From Aliishimia sp963922415 (lineage in GTDB: Bacteria > Pseudomonadota > Alphaproteobacteria > Rhodobacterales > Rhodobacteraceae), in contig CAWUIP010000007.1 of assembly GCA_963922415.1 (NCBI GenBank), positions 3,102 to 67,101 on the forward strand: a stretch of DNA of 64,000 bases. Reading direction: 5' to 3'. Shown piece by piece: positions 1 to 9,719 of this stretch. Made by a program: the position numbers and the translations under genes. The notes beneath the pieces are model-generated. The model was not told the origin of the DNA, did no database searches, and was given only the letters and a program-made list of their open reading frames with translations. Every line of letters starts with the position of its first letter. The first letter of the stretch is position 1.

Positions 1-1218
1 CGCAGAACGCGAAAATCGCGCAGCAAGTTCCACATGACTTGACCAGCGAAATTGGTCAACAACTTGCACCCAGTCCAAGGTATAGCCGCCAGCAACAAGA
101 ACTGCAGCGTCCCGCGCAAAGGTGCCCGGATCACAGGACACATACGCCACAACTGGAACTTCGCTGTCCGCAATGCAGTCGACTTGCGCCGCGGCACCCG
201 CACGCGGCGGGTCCAGAACGATCCCACTGAACCGCCCTAGCTCGGACGGGGTCAGCGGGTCTTGGAACAGGTCGCGGACCGCAGCTGTTATCGGGAAGGT
301 CAAGTCCGCATGGTTGGCCGCCTCTTGGCACGCCGCAACCATGCGCGCATCGCTTTCAAACGTATGTACCGGCGCATGGTCCGCCAAGAAGAGCGCAAAT
401 GTTCCACACCCCGCAAAAAGATCCGCAATGGCGTCAGTTCCTGCAAGGGCTTGGCGCACTGCTGATTGCAGGACTATCTCGCCATGCTTTGTCGCCTGAA
501 GAAAGGCACCATCCGGCAGCGTGACGCGTGCCTGCCCCAAAACAACGTTAGGCGCCGCGTTTTGCAAAACCAGCTCTTCGTCCCAGGTCAGCCGCGCAAT
601 GGAAAAAGGCGCAACTGCTGCAGGCAAGCTTTGGCGCAGCGCGTCGTCCAAGGGTTTTCCGCCCGTAACATTCACGGCCAATCCTTCATCCGTCGCTGTG
701 CACATGCAGTCCAATACACCTGCCCGGCTCCCACCCATTTTGGCCAGCGCGCGGCACAGTGCAAAGGCGTCATCGAGGCCTTTGGCCAGAACGGGGCACG
801 CGTCGATATCAATGATTGTCCCAGACGCCCGCGCATGAAACCCAGCCAGCGCTCCGGATTTGGTGCGTCTTGCAGACAGTTTCGCACGACGCCGACTGTC
901 TGAAGGGGAGGTCTCAATGGGACGAAACTCGGGTGTTAGACCCTGTTTTGCTAATGCGTCGCGCACAAGTGACTGCTTCCAATCAGCCACAAACGGATCT
1001 GACGCGTGCTGCAGCTGACACCCACCGCAGGTCTTGAAATACCGGCAAGGCGCGGCCACGCGATTTGCGGAAGGCTGAAGGATCTTCGGCGCTGCCATGC
1101 GCCCCTGTTCCACCTCACCTGAGACACGTTCACCCGGCAAGGCGCGATCCACAAAGATGGGACCAGCGGCCCGTCCATCCCCTTTATGGCCCAGCGCGTC
1201 TATTGTCAGTTCGGGCAT
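1..1218 (-). CDS. Class I SAM-dependent RNA (uracil-C5) methyltransferase, RlmD/TrmA superfamily, 3' end cut by window edge
   Basis: Seen directly: 406 codons are open from an ATG and run off the left edge without a stop, so only a few C-terminal residues are probably missing. A Cys-X5-Cys-X2-Cys cluster (C58, C64, C67, within CGGCQLQH) plus C141 fits the four [4Fe-4S] ligands of this family. A C-terminal SCDPGTFARD motif (Cys about residue 362) is the catalytic Cys motif, and DQFRWSSHVE is the usual closing motif. Known of the family: SAM-dependent C5 methylation of a uridine in 23S rRNA or tRNA. The exact target cannot be told from sequence, so no symbol is given. It lies 12 bases downstream of the ABC exporter pair on the same strand, possibly co-transcribed. 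Confidence 0.88.
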   Translation of the reverse strand, partial: MPELTIDALGHKGDGRAAGPIFVDRALPGERVSGEVEQGRMAAPKILQPSANRVAAPCRYFKTCGGCQLQHASDPFVADWKQSLVRDALAKQGLTPEFRPIETSPSDSRRRAKLSARRTKSGALAGFHARASGTIIDIDACPVLAKGLDDAFALCRALAKMGGSRAGVLDCMCTATDEGLAVNVTGGKPLDDALRQSLPAAVAPFSIARLTWDEELVLQNAAPNVVLGQARVTLPDGAFLQATKHGEIVLQSAVRQALAGTDAIADLFAGCGTFALFLADHAPVHTFESDARMVAACQEAANHADLTFPITAAVRDLFQDPLTPSELGRFSGIVLDPPRAGAAAQVDCIADSEVPVVAYVSCDPGTFARDAAVLVAGGYTLDWVQVVDQFRWSSHVELAARFSRSA

Positions 1219-1230
1219 GTAGGTGTCCGG

Positions 1231-3066
1231 TTACTCTGCTGCTTGCGTCCGAATAAACCCACCCGACTGGCGATGCCAATACTGCGCATAAAGCCCACCA
1301 CGCGCGATCAACGCGTCATGCGTGCCCTCTTCGACAATCTCACCCTGGTCCATAACGATCAGCCGATCCATCTCGGAAAGGGTCGACAAGCGATGTGCAA
1401 TGGCCAAAACTGTTTTGCCCTCCATCACCCGCGTGAGGGCCTGCTGGATCGAGGCTTCGACCTCACTGTCGAGCGCAGAGGTGGCTTCATCCAAAACCAA
1501 AATCGGTGCGTCTTTCAGAATGGCGCGCGCGAGCGCGATGCGTTGTCTTTGGCCACCCGAAAGCTTCACGCCGCGCTCTCCCAGACGCGCCTCGTATCCT
1601 GCGCGCCCCTTGTGATCAACAAGGTCCAAGATGAATGCATGTGCTTCGGCCTTCTGCGCCGCTGCAATCATTTCATCCTCGCTGGCGTCTGGCCGACCAT
1701 AAAGAATGTTCTCGCGCGCAGAACGGTTAAACATCGCGGTGTCTTGGGTCACCATACCGATCTGCTGACGCAGACTGTCTTGCGTTACCTGATCCGTGTC
1801 CTGACCATCGATAAGGATCCGTCCGCCTTCGGACCGGTAAAGCCCCAAAAGAAGCGATACCAATGTCGTTTTTCCGGCCCCCGACGCGCCGACAATGCCA
1901 ACCTTTTCGCCAGGCTTGAGTTTAATCGAAACGTCTTTGATGCCGCCTGTTTCGCGCCCATAGGCAAAAGCAACGTGGTCAAAAACAACTTCGCCCGAAG
2001 TTACCTTTAGATCGGTCGCGTTTGCCGCATCCTCAATTCGAACCTTGGGCGTCAGCGTGCGCATTCCATCTTCGATCTCACCCACATTCGCGTAGATCTG
2101 CATCAGCGTGAACGAGACCCAACCAGTCATCTGCGCAATGCGGATCGAGACGGTGCCCGCCGCCACGATATCGCCAGGTGTTGCCAAGCCATTTTGCCAT
2201 AGCGCCAAGCTGATCCCGACAAGTGCAACGGGCAAAACTCCGGCCAGCGTCATCAAACAGACCCTAAACAGGGCAGAGAGATAGCCAAAGTCGATCGCGC
2301 GCGACCGAAACGTGCCCAGCGCATCCAGAGCGGCGGTATCCTCGTGCTGAGTGTGGGCGAACAGCTTCACTGTTTTGATGTTCGTGATCGTATCGACGAT
2401 CTGTCCTGTCACCATCGTCCGCGCCCCGGCTCGCGCCGCAGACCGCACACGGATACGCGGCAGGAACCATCGGATCAAAAATCCGTAAGCAAAGAGCCAC
2501 ACGACAAAAACGCCAAGAATGCGCCAATCAACGGCCATAAGCACCAGCACTGCACCAAAGAGCGAGGCAAGCGCGAAGGCGACCACGTTGATGCATTCAT
2601 TCACAACATCCGTCACCGCCCGCGCGGCTTGCATCTGCTTTTGCGCCAGGCGGCCGGCAAAATCATTGTCAAAGAACGTCACCGATTGGCCCAACGTCCA
2701 GCGGTTCAGCCGCGACGTGACCAATGGATTGATGTTGGGCACCACCATGATCGAGTTTGACGCGTTCGAAAGGCCAAACGCGATGGGCCTTATCAGAAGG
2801 AAAAACGCCACGCATCCCAGGATTAGGGCCGTGTTCTGCGCCGAAAAGAAGCCCTCCGCGCCGCTTTCCAATGCTGAATCGATGACCAACCCCAACACCA
2901 GGGCCGTCCCAGCCTCCATAACGCCCGCAATTGCCGAAAACGCCGCCGCCATCCAAAGAACAGGCCAGCTGCCCTTAAGGCACCAAATCATAAAGGGCCC
3001 TAAGGTCTGTGGCGGTGGTCCATCTGCGGACTGAAACGCGTCAATCCAGTTCTCAATGCGGGTCAT
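1231..3066 (-). CDS. ABC exporter half-transporter (membrane domain fused to ATPase), second of a pair
   Basis: 611 residues with the MsbA-like layout: a six-helix membrane domain (about 30-330) followed by a nucleotide-binding domain (about 355-600). The ATPase has Walker A GASGAGKT (393-400), signature LSGGQ (502-506), Walker B ending D526-E527 and switch His558, so it looks catalytically complete. Its ATG overlaps the TGA of the upstream ABC gene by four bases (ATGA), which suggests translational coupling and a heterodimer. The family exports lipids, peptides or drugs from the inner membrane; the substrate cannot be read from sequence. It is paralogous to its neighbour throughout. Confidence 0.9.
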   Translation of the reverse strand: MTRIENWIDAFQSADGPPPQTLGPFMIWCLKGSWPVLWMAAAFSAIAGVMEAGTALVLGLVIDSALESGAEGFFSAQNTALILGCVAFFLLIRPIAFGLSNASNSIMVVPNINPLVTSRLNRWTLGQSVTFFDNDFAGRLAQKQMQAARAVTDVVNECINVVAFALASLFGAVLVLMAVDWRILGVFVVWLFAYGFLIRWFLPRIRVRSAARAGARTMVTGQIVDTITNIKTVKLFAHTQHEDTAALDALGTFRSRAIDFGYLSALFRVCLMTLAGVLPVALVGISLALWQNGLATPGDIVAAGTVSIRIAQMTGWVSFTLMQIYANVGEIEDGMRTLTPKVRIEDAANATDLKVTSGEVVFDHVAFAYGRETGGIKDVSIKLKPGEKVGIVGASGAGKTTLVSLLLGLYRSEGGRILIDGQDTDQVTQDSLRQQIGMVTQDTAMFNRSARENILYGRPDASEDEMIAAAQKAEAHAFILDLVDHKGRAGYEARLGERGVKLSGGQRQRIALARAILKDAPILVLDEATSALDSEVEASIQQALTRVMEGKTVLAIAHRLSTLSEMDRLIVMDQGEIVEEGTHDALIARGGLYAQYWHRQSGGFIRTQAAE

Positions 3067-4901
3067 TCGGCAGCCTCAGTATTCAGGAACCCACCAGATT
3101 GACGGGCCCAGAACCCTGCATATAGGCCGCCTTGCGCCAAAAGCGCGGCATGCGTGCCCTGTTCTACGATTTGGCCCCGATCCAGCACCAAGATGCGGTC
3201 CATCTGCGCGATGGTGGACAGCCGGTGCGCAATGGCGACAACGGTTTTCCCCTCCATCATCCCATATAGTGTCTCCTGAATCGCGGCCTCTACCTCACTA
3301 TCGAGCGCAGACGTTGCCTCATCGAGCAACAGGATAGGCGCGTCCTTCAGAATGGCGCGCGCAAGCGTGATCCGCTGACGCTGACCGCCCGAAAGCTTCA
3401 CACCGCGCTCCCCTACATGCGCGTCATAGCCGCTGCGACCTTTGGGATCGGTCAACTCCTCGATAAAAACATGCGCTTGAGCTTGGCGCGCGGCATCCAT
3501 CATCTCGGCCTCTGTCGCGTCGGGACGACCATAAAGCACGTTATCGCGCACTGAACGATGCAGAAGTGAACTATCCTGCTGCACAACCCCGATCTGGCGC
3601 CGCAAACTATCTTGCGTCACAGTGCCAATATCCTGGCCGTCGATTAGGATTGTGCCCTGCTCGGGATCATAAAATCGCAGCAGCAACTTCACCAAGGTGG
3701 ACTTGCCTGCGCCAGACCGACCCACAAGCCCGATCTTCTCGCCCGGTGCGATGGTCAGGTCGATCGCCTCCAAACCACCGGAATCGCGGCCATAGTGGTG
3801 GGTCAACCCCTCGATAGTAATTTTGCCATCGGTCAGTTTTAGATCTGTTGCATCTTCGCGATCCACCAACCCAATAGGCTGCGCGATGGTTTCCATGCCT
3901 TCTGCGACAACGCCCAATTGCTGGAAGAATGAGGTCAGCGCCCACATGATCCAACCGGTCATCGCGTTTAGGCGCAGTACCAAGGCGGATGCGGCGGCAA
4001 CGATCCCCACACTGGCAAGGCCCTGCATCCAAAGCAGAATTGCCCAGCCGACAACACCGACGATCAAAAGGCCGTTGAGGGACGTCAGCATGATATCCAT
4101 CATGGAGAAAATGCGCATTTCGGCGATGAACGTGGTGCGTGTCTTGTCGATGGCCTCCTTTGCGTAGGAGACTTCGCGGTCGTGATGCGCAAACATCTTG
4201 ACCGAGTGAATGTTGGTATAGCTGTCGACCACGCGCCCAGTTGTTTCAGACCGCGCGTCCGAAGCAGCCTGGCTTGCCGGTTGCACGCGTTTGACAGTCC
4301 ACGCCGTCAACCAAACGTAAAGGCCAAACCATAGCACCAGCGGTAGCAAAAGGCGTGGATCAGACACGGAAAGAAGCACTGCAGCGCCCACCAGATAGGC
4401 AACAGAATATGCAATCGCATCAAAGACTTGAAAAATCACCTCCCCCGCAGCGGGCGGTGTCTGCATGATCCTGTTTGCAATGCGTCCCGCAAAATCATTC
4501 TCGAACCAACCAACGGACTGACGCAACACGTGACGGTGCGACCGCCATCGGATGAGCGTTCCAAAATTGGGCATGACCCCATTGTTGAGCAGGAGAACAC
4601 CCACAGCTTGAACGGCGGGGCGGATGAACAGCAGAAACAGTGCGACAAGAATAAGTTCGGTGCCATGTTCGGCCCAAACTTGGGCAGGATCGCCTTTCAG
4701 CAGGTCAACAACCCGCCCCAAATAGCCGATCAGCCACACTTCCATCGAGGCGATGACCACCGATGACAGCGCAGTCGCAACAAACAGTCCCTTAAACGGC
4801 TGAGCGTAGTCTTTTAAGAACAGCCAAAGCGTGGTTGGCGGCGTATCAGTCTGTTCATAAGGCGTGTAAGGGTCGACGAGATTTTCGAAAAATCGGAACA
4901 T
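3063..4901 (-). CDS. ABC exporter half-transporter (membrane domain fused to ATPase), first of a pair
   Basis: 612 residues from the chosen start MFRFFENL; an in-frame start 16 codons further upstream adds a Cys- and Pro-containing stretch unlike the family and was rejected. GAGGG lies about 8 bases before the chosen ATG. The membrane domain spans about 35-335. The ATPase has Walker A GRSGAGKS (394-401), LSGGQ (503-507), Walker B D527-E528 and a switch His in AIAHRLST. It is coupled to the following ABC gene by a four-base overlap. Both halves keep the catalytic Glu, so this is not a degenerate-site heterodimer of the TM287/288 type. The substrate is unknown. Confidence 0.9.
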   Translation of the reverse strand: MFRFFENLVDPYTPYEQTDTPPTTLWLFLKDYAQPFKGLFVATALSSVVIASMEVWLIGYLGRVVDLLKGDPAQVWAEHGTELILVALFLLFIRPAVQAVGVLLLNNGVMPNFGTLIRWRSHRHVLRQSVGWFENDFAGRIANRIMQTPPAAGEVIFQVFDAIAYSVAYLVGAAVLLSVSDPRLLLPLVLWFGLYVWLTAWTVKRVQPASQAASDARSETTGRVVDSYTNIHSVKMFAHHDREVSYAKEAIDKTRTTFIAEMRIFSMMDIMLTSLNGLLIVGVVGWAILLWMQGLASVGIVAAASALVLRLNAMTGWIMWALTSFFQQLGVVAEGMETIAQPIGLVDREDATDLKLTDGKITIEGLTHHYGRDSGGLEAIDLTIAPGEKIGLVGRSGAGKSTLVKLLLRFYDPEQGTILIDGQDIGTVTQDSLRRQIGVVQQDSSLLHRSVRDNVLYGRPDATEAEMMDAARQAQAHVFIEELTDPKGRSGYDAHVGERGVKLSGGQRQRITLARAILKDAPILLLDEATSALDSEVEAAIQETLYGMMEGKTVVAIAHRLSTIAQMDRILVLDRGQIVEQGTHAALLAQGGLYAGFWARQSGGFLNTEAAE

Positions 4902-5000
4902 AGGAGAGCCCTCGGGCAAGCAGCAAATTGATTGTTTGGTCGGCGGCAAGGCTGACCAAAAGCGAGCAGGTCAACCGTTTAAAAAAAGGTGATCTGATCC

Positions 5001-5038
5001 ACTCGCATCATGCTGCATCTCCATTCTGTGATGCGGGT
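5001..5038. repeat. Inverted repeat upstream of the ABC pair
   Basis: ACTCGCATCA and TGATGCGGGT are complementary at 9 of 10 positions, separated by 18 bases. They lie between cca and the first ABC gene. There is no T-run on either side, so an intrinsic terminator is unlikely; an operator or an mRNA hairpin is possible. Confidence 0.3.
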
Positions 5039-5063
5039 GATTTAGCGCAATCTGGAAGGGAAG

Positions 5064-6236
5064 TCACCCCAAAAGCGTCTCACGAGACAGTGTAAATTCC
5101 GAGGCAATCCAAGCTGCTTCGCGGTCCCTCAAGACCGCGCCCAGGGTCGCTCCGGAAAACTGGTCTGCCAAGTCTTTGGCCTTTAGCGGAAATTTCGCCT
5201 CTGCCCCACGCGCAACGGCATCCTTTTCGGAAACTAGTAGCGGCGTATCCAACAGAGCAGCGCGCAACATCAAAGCACTTAGCCCTTGGGAAAACCCCAG
5301 TCGATAACCCAACTCGCCTGCGCTTGCGGTGCTCTCAGCCGCGCTGCGGAGACGCTCAAACTCACGTGACTGTACCTTACTGAGTCGCAGACCACTCGAA
5401 AGATCGTGTGGCCCAAGGCTCGCCAAACGAAGCATCGGGTTTGGCGAAATCCCGAACATACCTTCGAGATGCACCAAAGGTGCCAGTGGATCGGTCGTCA
5501 CGCCAGGAAGCAATCGGTGTAACAGGCCCGTCGCCACCAATCCGCCCATTGCAAAAGCGGGATCATCGGCGCTCAATAGTTTGAGCAGTTCCGACGTTAC
5601 GCGTTCTTTGCTGAGCCTTTCGATTCCGTCTTGTGTGGCGGCAATTGCGGCCAAGGCGTCCGGGTCAAACCCTTCTGACGTGCTGCCATACTGCGCGTGA
5701 AACCGAAAGAACCGTAAACTGCGCAAGTAGTCTTCGCGTATGCGATCTTCGGGCTGACCAATAAACCGAATGCGTGTTGGTTTGATGTCGTTCAACCCGC
5801 CGACGGGATCCTCAACCGTCCCATCGCGCTGCGCATAAAGCGCGTTTACCGTAAAGTCGCGCCGCGCCGCATCTTCCGTCACTGTTTTGGCAAAAGTGAC
5901 GACCGCGCGCCGTCCATCCGTCTCAACGTCTTTGCGGAACGTTGTAATTTCATATGGGACATCACCGCTGATAACAGTGAGGGTTCCGTGCTCGATGCCG
6001 GTGGGAATGACCTTGAAACCTGCTGCCTTAAGGAAAGTCTTGGCAGTTTCAGGTGGAACAGGGCTTGCCATATCAATGTCAGTCACAGGAACTCCCAAAA
6101 GGGTGTTCCGCACGCATCCCCCGACAACATACAAGGCATGCCCCGCCGCGTCATAAGCGTCAAACACAGCTTGCGTTGTCGCCGCGGTGAGCCAATCGCC
6201 TGAAACGTTCAAAGGTCTTGGGTTGCTTCTGCCCAT
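5064..6236 (-). CDS. cca: CCA tRNA nucleotidyltransferase (class II, HD-less)
   Basis: Adds or repairs the 3' CCA of tRNAs using CTP and ATP. The 390-residue product carries the nucleotidyltransferase signature GGCVRN (39-44) and the metal-binding D53-I-D55, followed by an RDFTVNA-type motif and the helical body. No HD phosphohydrolase domain is present, as in other alphaproteobacteria. The start MGRSNPRPL overlaps the end of the Nudix gene by 28 bases; longer in-frame starts would lie deep within that gene and add residues without family resemblance. It forms a minus-strand run with hslO and the Nudix gene. Confidence 0.9.
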   Translation of the reverse strand: MGRSNPRPLNVSGDWLTAATTQAVFDAYDAAGHALYVVGGCVRNTLLGVPVTDIDMASPVPPETAKTFLKAAGFKVIPTGIEHGTLTVISGDVPYEITTFRKDVETDGRRAVVTFAKTVTEDAARRDFTVNALYAQRDGTVEDPVGGLNDIKPTRIRFIGQPEDRIREDYLRSLRFFRFHAQYGSTSEGFDPDALAAIAATQDGIERLSKERVTSELLKLLSADDPAFAMGGLVATGLLHRLLPGVTTDPLAPLVHLEGMFGISPNPMLRLASLGPHDLSSGLRLSKVQSREFERLRSAAESTASAGELGYRLGFSQGLSALMLRAALLDTPLLVSEKDAVARGAEAKFPLKAKDLADQFSGATLGAVLRDREAAWIASEFTLSRETLLG

Positions 6237-6799
6237 CCGCGCAAGATCCGTGCCGTTGCGCCCCAAATGTAATAGGGGCCGTATGGAACCGCATAATATG
6301 CGCGTTGGCGCCCCCGCCAAAGGCGTGATTGAATGCCGAAATTCCGGGGATCGAGAAGGTGAGACAAGGGAACCGTAAATACCTCCTCAACTTCGCCAGT
6401 TTCGGCCACAACCTCAAACGGGTCATTCAGCCGAGCAACCACAGGTGTCATGATAAAGCCGGTCACCGTCTCGTGCTGTGGCAAATGACCCAAGATTTCG
6501 ACGTTGCGACTGGGTAATCCAATCTCTTCCCGCGCCTCGCGTAGCGCGGTTTCATCGATCGTGGCGTCGCCTGCGTCCTGTTTTCCGCCTGGAAAAGCGA
6601 TCTGTCCAGGGTGATGTTTTAAGGCTGACGACCGCTTTGTCAGAAAAACATGCCAATCGCCGCGCTGCCAGGCCACACATACCAAGACACCAGCCGGCCG
6701 TAATTCCCGGTCCGGCGGCAAGGTAACATCGGTGTTCAAATCGAAATCTGATGACGCGATATGCGTGGCCGCAAGTGCGTCGACGGCGCGGTCAAACAT
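6209..6799 (-). CDS. CoA pyrophosphatase-type Nudix hydrolase (NudL/UPF0035 family)
   Basis: 196 residues. The UPF0035 signature is clear: LTKRS, then HHPGQIAFPGGK, then a Nudix box at 72-94 ending REAREEIG. The first Glu of the generic box is Asp78, which is normal for this CoA-hydrolysing family. Known of the family: cleavage of CoA or acyl-CoA to 3',5'-ADP and phosphopantetheine. The chosen start MFDRAVDAL overlaps the hslO stop by 8 bases, which suggests coupling; a start 30 codons earlier lies inside hslO and was rejected. The substrate assignment rests on the family motif only. Confidence 0.85.
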   Translation of the reverse strand: MFDRAVDALAATHIASSDFDLNTDVTLPPDRELRPAGVLVCVAWQRGDWHVFLTKRSSALKHHPGQIAFPGGKQDAGDATIDETALREAREEIGLPSRNVEILGHLPQHETVTGFIMTPVVARLNDPFEVVAETGEVEEVFTVPLSHLLDPRNFGIQSRLWRGRQRAYYAVPYGPYYIWGATARILRGWAEATQDL

Positions 6800-7778
6800 C
6801 TGGATTGTTGGTGTTGTCAAACCCAAGCGTCGCTGGGTCCAGATCGTAATGTGCACCACAGAACTGACAATCTGCCGTAACGCGTCCATCGTCTGTCGTC
6901 ATAGTCGCAATATCGCGCATCGAGTAAATAGACAGACTTTGACGGACGCGCTCTTCCGAGCATGTGCATCCAAACCGTACAGGCTGGGCATCATAGACCC
7001 GCGGTGTTTCTTCGTGAAAAAGCCGCACCAGAAGGTCACTTGGCGCAACGGCAGGTCCGATCAGCTCGAGCTCATCGACCGTGTCCAAAAGAATGTTGAC
7101 GCGGCTCCAAGTTTCTTGGTCATCGCCATCCAAGATGTCGGTTGCTTGCAGAACATCTCCAGTGCCCTCGCCCTTGGCCACAAAGGGAGAAGCCTTGGGC
7201 AAGTGTTGAAGCATGACACCGCCTGCGCGCCAATGTTCTGCCTGCCCGGCCTCTGTTGAAAGACCAAAGCAAAGCTCGAATCGTGTTGGTAACTGTTCGG
7301 ATTGCGCAAAATATGCCTCTGCACATGCCGAAAGTGAGCCGCCGTCCAACGGCGTAATACCTTGATAAGGCGTCATACCTTCGCCCTGGTCAATCATCAC
7401 GGCGAAGTAGCCGTCGCCCAGCTGCGCAAAGGGCGCGTCGTCGGTGACGCGGTCGCGGTCAAAGCTCGCATAGGCACGAATACGCGCAGGTTCCCCCTCT
7501 GCATCGGGTCCGTAGTAATCGGTCGCTATCATGCGGACCGCACCTTTGGTTTGAACCTGCAGCGACAGTTTCCAACGCAATTTAATTGTCTGACCAATTA
7601 AGGCTGTCAGAAGGGCCATTTCGGCAACCAGTGCTTCGACCGCCGGCGGATAGTCATGTTGACGTAAGATACCTTCCAAAACGCCGTCCAAACGAGCAAC
7701 ACGACCACGAATGTCAGCGCTGTCCAGCTGGAACGGTAGGACGGTATCGTCCCATGCAAGTTTAAGTCCGATGTTCAT
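6792..7778 (-). CDS. hslO: Hsp33 redox-activated holdase chaperone
   Basis: 328 residues starting MNIGLKLAWDD, with AGGA about 10 bases ahead of the ATG. The C-terminal zinc site is Cys271-X-Cys273 and Cys304-X2-Cys307. In the family these four cysteines bind zinc when reduced and form disulfides under oxidative stress, turning the protein into an ATP-independent holdase. It acts in the cytoplasm and heads the minus-strand run with the Nudix and cca genes. A further in-frame start 20 codons upstream extends into the divergent promoter region and was not used. Confidence 0.92.
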   Translation of the reverse strand: MNIGLKLAWDDTVLPFQLDSADIRGRVARLDGVLEGILRQHDYPPAVEALVAEMALLTALIGQTIKLRWKLSLQVQTKGAVRMIATDYYGPDAEGEPARIRAYASFDRDRVTDDAPFAQLGDGYFAVMIDQGEGMTPYQGITPLDGGSLSACAEAYFAQSEQLPTRFELCFGLSTEAGQAEHWRAGGVMLQHLPKASPFVAKGEGTGDVLQATDILDGDDQETWSRVNILLDTVDELELIGPAVAPSDLLVRLFHEETPRVYDAQPVRFGCTCSEERVRQSLSIYSMRDIATMTTDDGRVTADCQFCGAHYDLDPATLGFDNTNNPDV

Positions 7779-7867
7779 GGGGTTTCCTAAAACGCCGCGT
7801 CTTGGCATACCGGCGCTATATAACCTTGGTCTCGACAAGTTAAACCCCCACTATGATGTAGGTTCCA

Positions 7868-8320
7868 ATGATCCCACGACTCGGCGAACCTGTCGCACCC
7901 GATCAAACCTATCGCTTGCGGCCGGGTGCTTATGCCATTTTACCGCGCGACGGAGCGATCTTGCTCACAGTGCAGCATGGGGACACAATAGAACTGCAGC
8001 TTCCGGGCGGCGGGATCGATAAGGGCGAGCCGACGTTGCGCGCATTGCACCGAGAAGTCATGGAAGAAACGGGCTGGACAATTGCCGGTCCGAGGCGCCT
8101 TGGCGCGTTCCGGCGATTTGTGTTTATGCCTGAATACGGTTTCTGGGCGGAAAAACTTTGCAACATCTACGTTGCTCGGCCCGTGCAGCACGTGTCGGAC
8201 CCAACGGAAGACGGGCATGAAGCCGTGTGGTACCATCCTATCGACGCGGTCAAAGCACTCGAAAATGTCGGCGACCAACGGTTTGTGCGACAGTACTTCG
8301 ATCTAACCGGTGTAATCTAG
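7868..8320 (+). CDS. Nudix hydrolase
   Basis: 150 residues with a complete Nudix box: G48-X5-E54-X7-R62-E63-X2-E66-E67-X-G69. The closing segment (NVGDQRFVRQYFDLTG) resembles small Nudix proteins annotated as NUDIX hydrolases of unknown substrate in Rhodobacteraceae. It is transcribed divergently from hslO, and its 3' end overlaps the REC-PP2C gene tail to tail by 18 bases. Pyrophosphohydrolysis of a nucleoside diphosphate derivative is expected from the family; the substrate is not predictable here. Confidence 0.85.
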   Translation: MIPRLGEPVAPDQTYRLRPGAYAILPRDGAILLTVQHGDTIELQLPGGGIDKGEPTLRALHREVMEETGWTIAGPRRLGAFRRFVFMPEYGFWAEKLCNIYVARPVQHVSDPTEDGHEAVWYHPIDAVKALENVGDQRFVRQYFDLTGVI

Positions 8321-9568
8321 CAGGACGACAGAGACGTCATCCTCCATTTTCATGCCACCCACATACTCGGTCAACCGCCAGGTGAGCGCTTCCAGGAACA
8401 TGCCGCCAACAAGATCGTCAAGGTCAGACACGATCCGTTCCAACCCGGCTTCGCCCAGCATCTCACCGCGAGAATCAACACATTCTGTCACGCCGTCCGA
8501 GAACAACATTATCCGATCTCCAGGTTCCATCTGGATCTCAAAATCAGAGAAGACGGCGTCATCAAACAGACCAACCGGGAAACCGCCTGGTGACACCTGG
8601 GTAATCTCGCCATCAACTCGTTGCAGCAGCGGATGGGGGTGGCCAGCTTGACCCAACCGCAACAGACCGGTCTTGAGGTTGAGATCCCCAATCAGCATCG
8701 TGAAATAGTGATCTGTATCCATCTCATCGAGGACAAGCGCGTTAAGTTTCGAGATGGCTTCACCTGGTTGGACGGGCGAATAACAACCGTCGCTGTCGCG
8801 TTCCAACGCAACATTTTGATCAGGCGCAACAGGAGACAAAAATCCGGCGATCCGTGCTGTCATCAAGGCGGCACTGATGCCGTGGCCGGACACATCGATC
8901 GCATAGAGCCCGATATGATCTTTGCCTGCGGGATAAAAGCCCACCAAATCACCACCGACATACCCACTGGATCGCAGCATCAGTGAAATTTGGCATTGAT
9001 TGAAGTCTTTATGACGTTCGGGAAGCAGGGATTGCTGAAGTTTCCGCGCCTCGCGCAGGTCGTCATCCAGCGCATCGTTAAGCCGTTCGACTTCCTTTAG
9101 CGCTTCACCCAGTGCACGGTTTTGATCGGTCAAGCGCGTTTGCATATCCAAAATACGTTCACCCGCGCGGATACGTGCATGTAACTCGTGACCGTCCACA
9201 GGCTTTGTCAAAAAGTCATCTGCGCCGGCCTCGAGTCCCTGAGCAATTTCGGCTTTGTCGCTCTTGGACGTTAGCAAGATGAAGTAGGTATAGCTTGCCT
9301 GATGTCGTTCCCGAAACGCAGCACAGAATTCAGGGCCAGTCATCCCAGGCATCATCCAATCACTCAGGATAATCTCTGGCACATCTGTCTCGAGAAGTTG
9401 CAAAGCCGCATCGCCACTTTCGGCTTCAGTGACGCTGTATCCCCATCGCTTCAACGAAGATGTCAGAATCTTGCGTTGCAACCGACTGTCGTCGACTACA
9501 AGAACACGGCGCGCGGGCACAGGCTCCGCATCGTCCACAATCGTGTTGGTTTCCCGATTTGCCTGCAT
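8303..9568 (-). CDS. Response regulator with PP2C (SpoIIE-type) serine phosphatase output domain
   Basis: 421 residues from the ATG at MQANRETN; a TTG five codons upstream is also possible. The N-terminal receiver domain (about 20-140) has acidic pocket D26-D27, phospho-acceptor D70 (SDWMMPG), T100 and K122. A short coiled linker (about 145-185) precedes a PP2C phosphatase domain (about 190-420) with the metal-binding DVSGHG and SDGVTE motifs. Family knowledge: such proteins dephosphorylate STAS anti-anti-sigma factors in partner switching; RbaY of Rhodobacter capsulatus has this architecture. An Hpt protein is encoded divergently and could supply the phosphate (inference). No STAS or anti-sigma gene lies nearby. 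Confidence 0.87.
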   Translation of the reverse strand: MQANRETNTIVDDAEPVPARRVLVVDDSRLQRKILTSSLKRWGYSVTEAESGDAALQLLETDVPEIILSDWMMPGMTGPEFCAAFRERHQASYTYFILLTSKSDKAEIAQGLEAGADDFLTKPVDGHELHARIRAGERILDMQTRLTDQNRALGEALKEVERLNDALDDDLREARKLQQSLLPERHKDFNQCQISLMLRSSGYVGGDLVGFYPAGKDHIGLYAIDVSGHGISAALMTARIAGFLSPVAPDQNVALERDSDGCYSPVQPGEAISKLNALVLDEMDTDHYFTMLIGDLNLKTGLLRLGQAGHPHPLLQRVDGEITQVSPGGFPVGLFDDAVFSDFEIQMEPGDRIMLFSDGVTECVDSRGEMLGEAGLERIVSDLDDLVGGMFLEALTWRLTEYVGGMKMEDDVSVVLLDYTG

Positions 9569-9719
9569 AACATTCCGACCCAAGGCTCTGCAGAGGTTTA
9601 GACCTGTCTATGTAAACAAAAGGTCAAACGTCGAATTTTACCGACAAACCAAACTCTCTTAACCTTGGAAGAACAGAAAATATTGTAATCTCACGTTGCG
9701 TACACATGGTGAGGTTGCG

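Noticed and set aside
1186..2010. Open frame of 274 codons on the plus strand
   Set aside because: Antisense to the ABC exporter gene, which has complete ATPase motifs.
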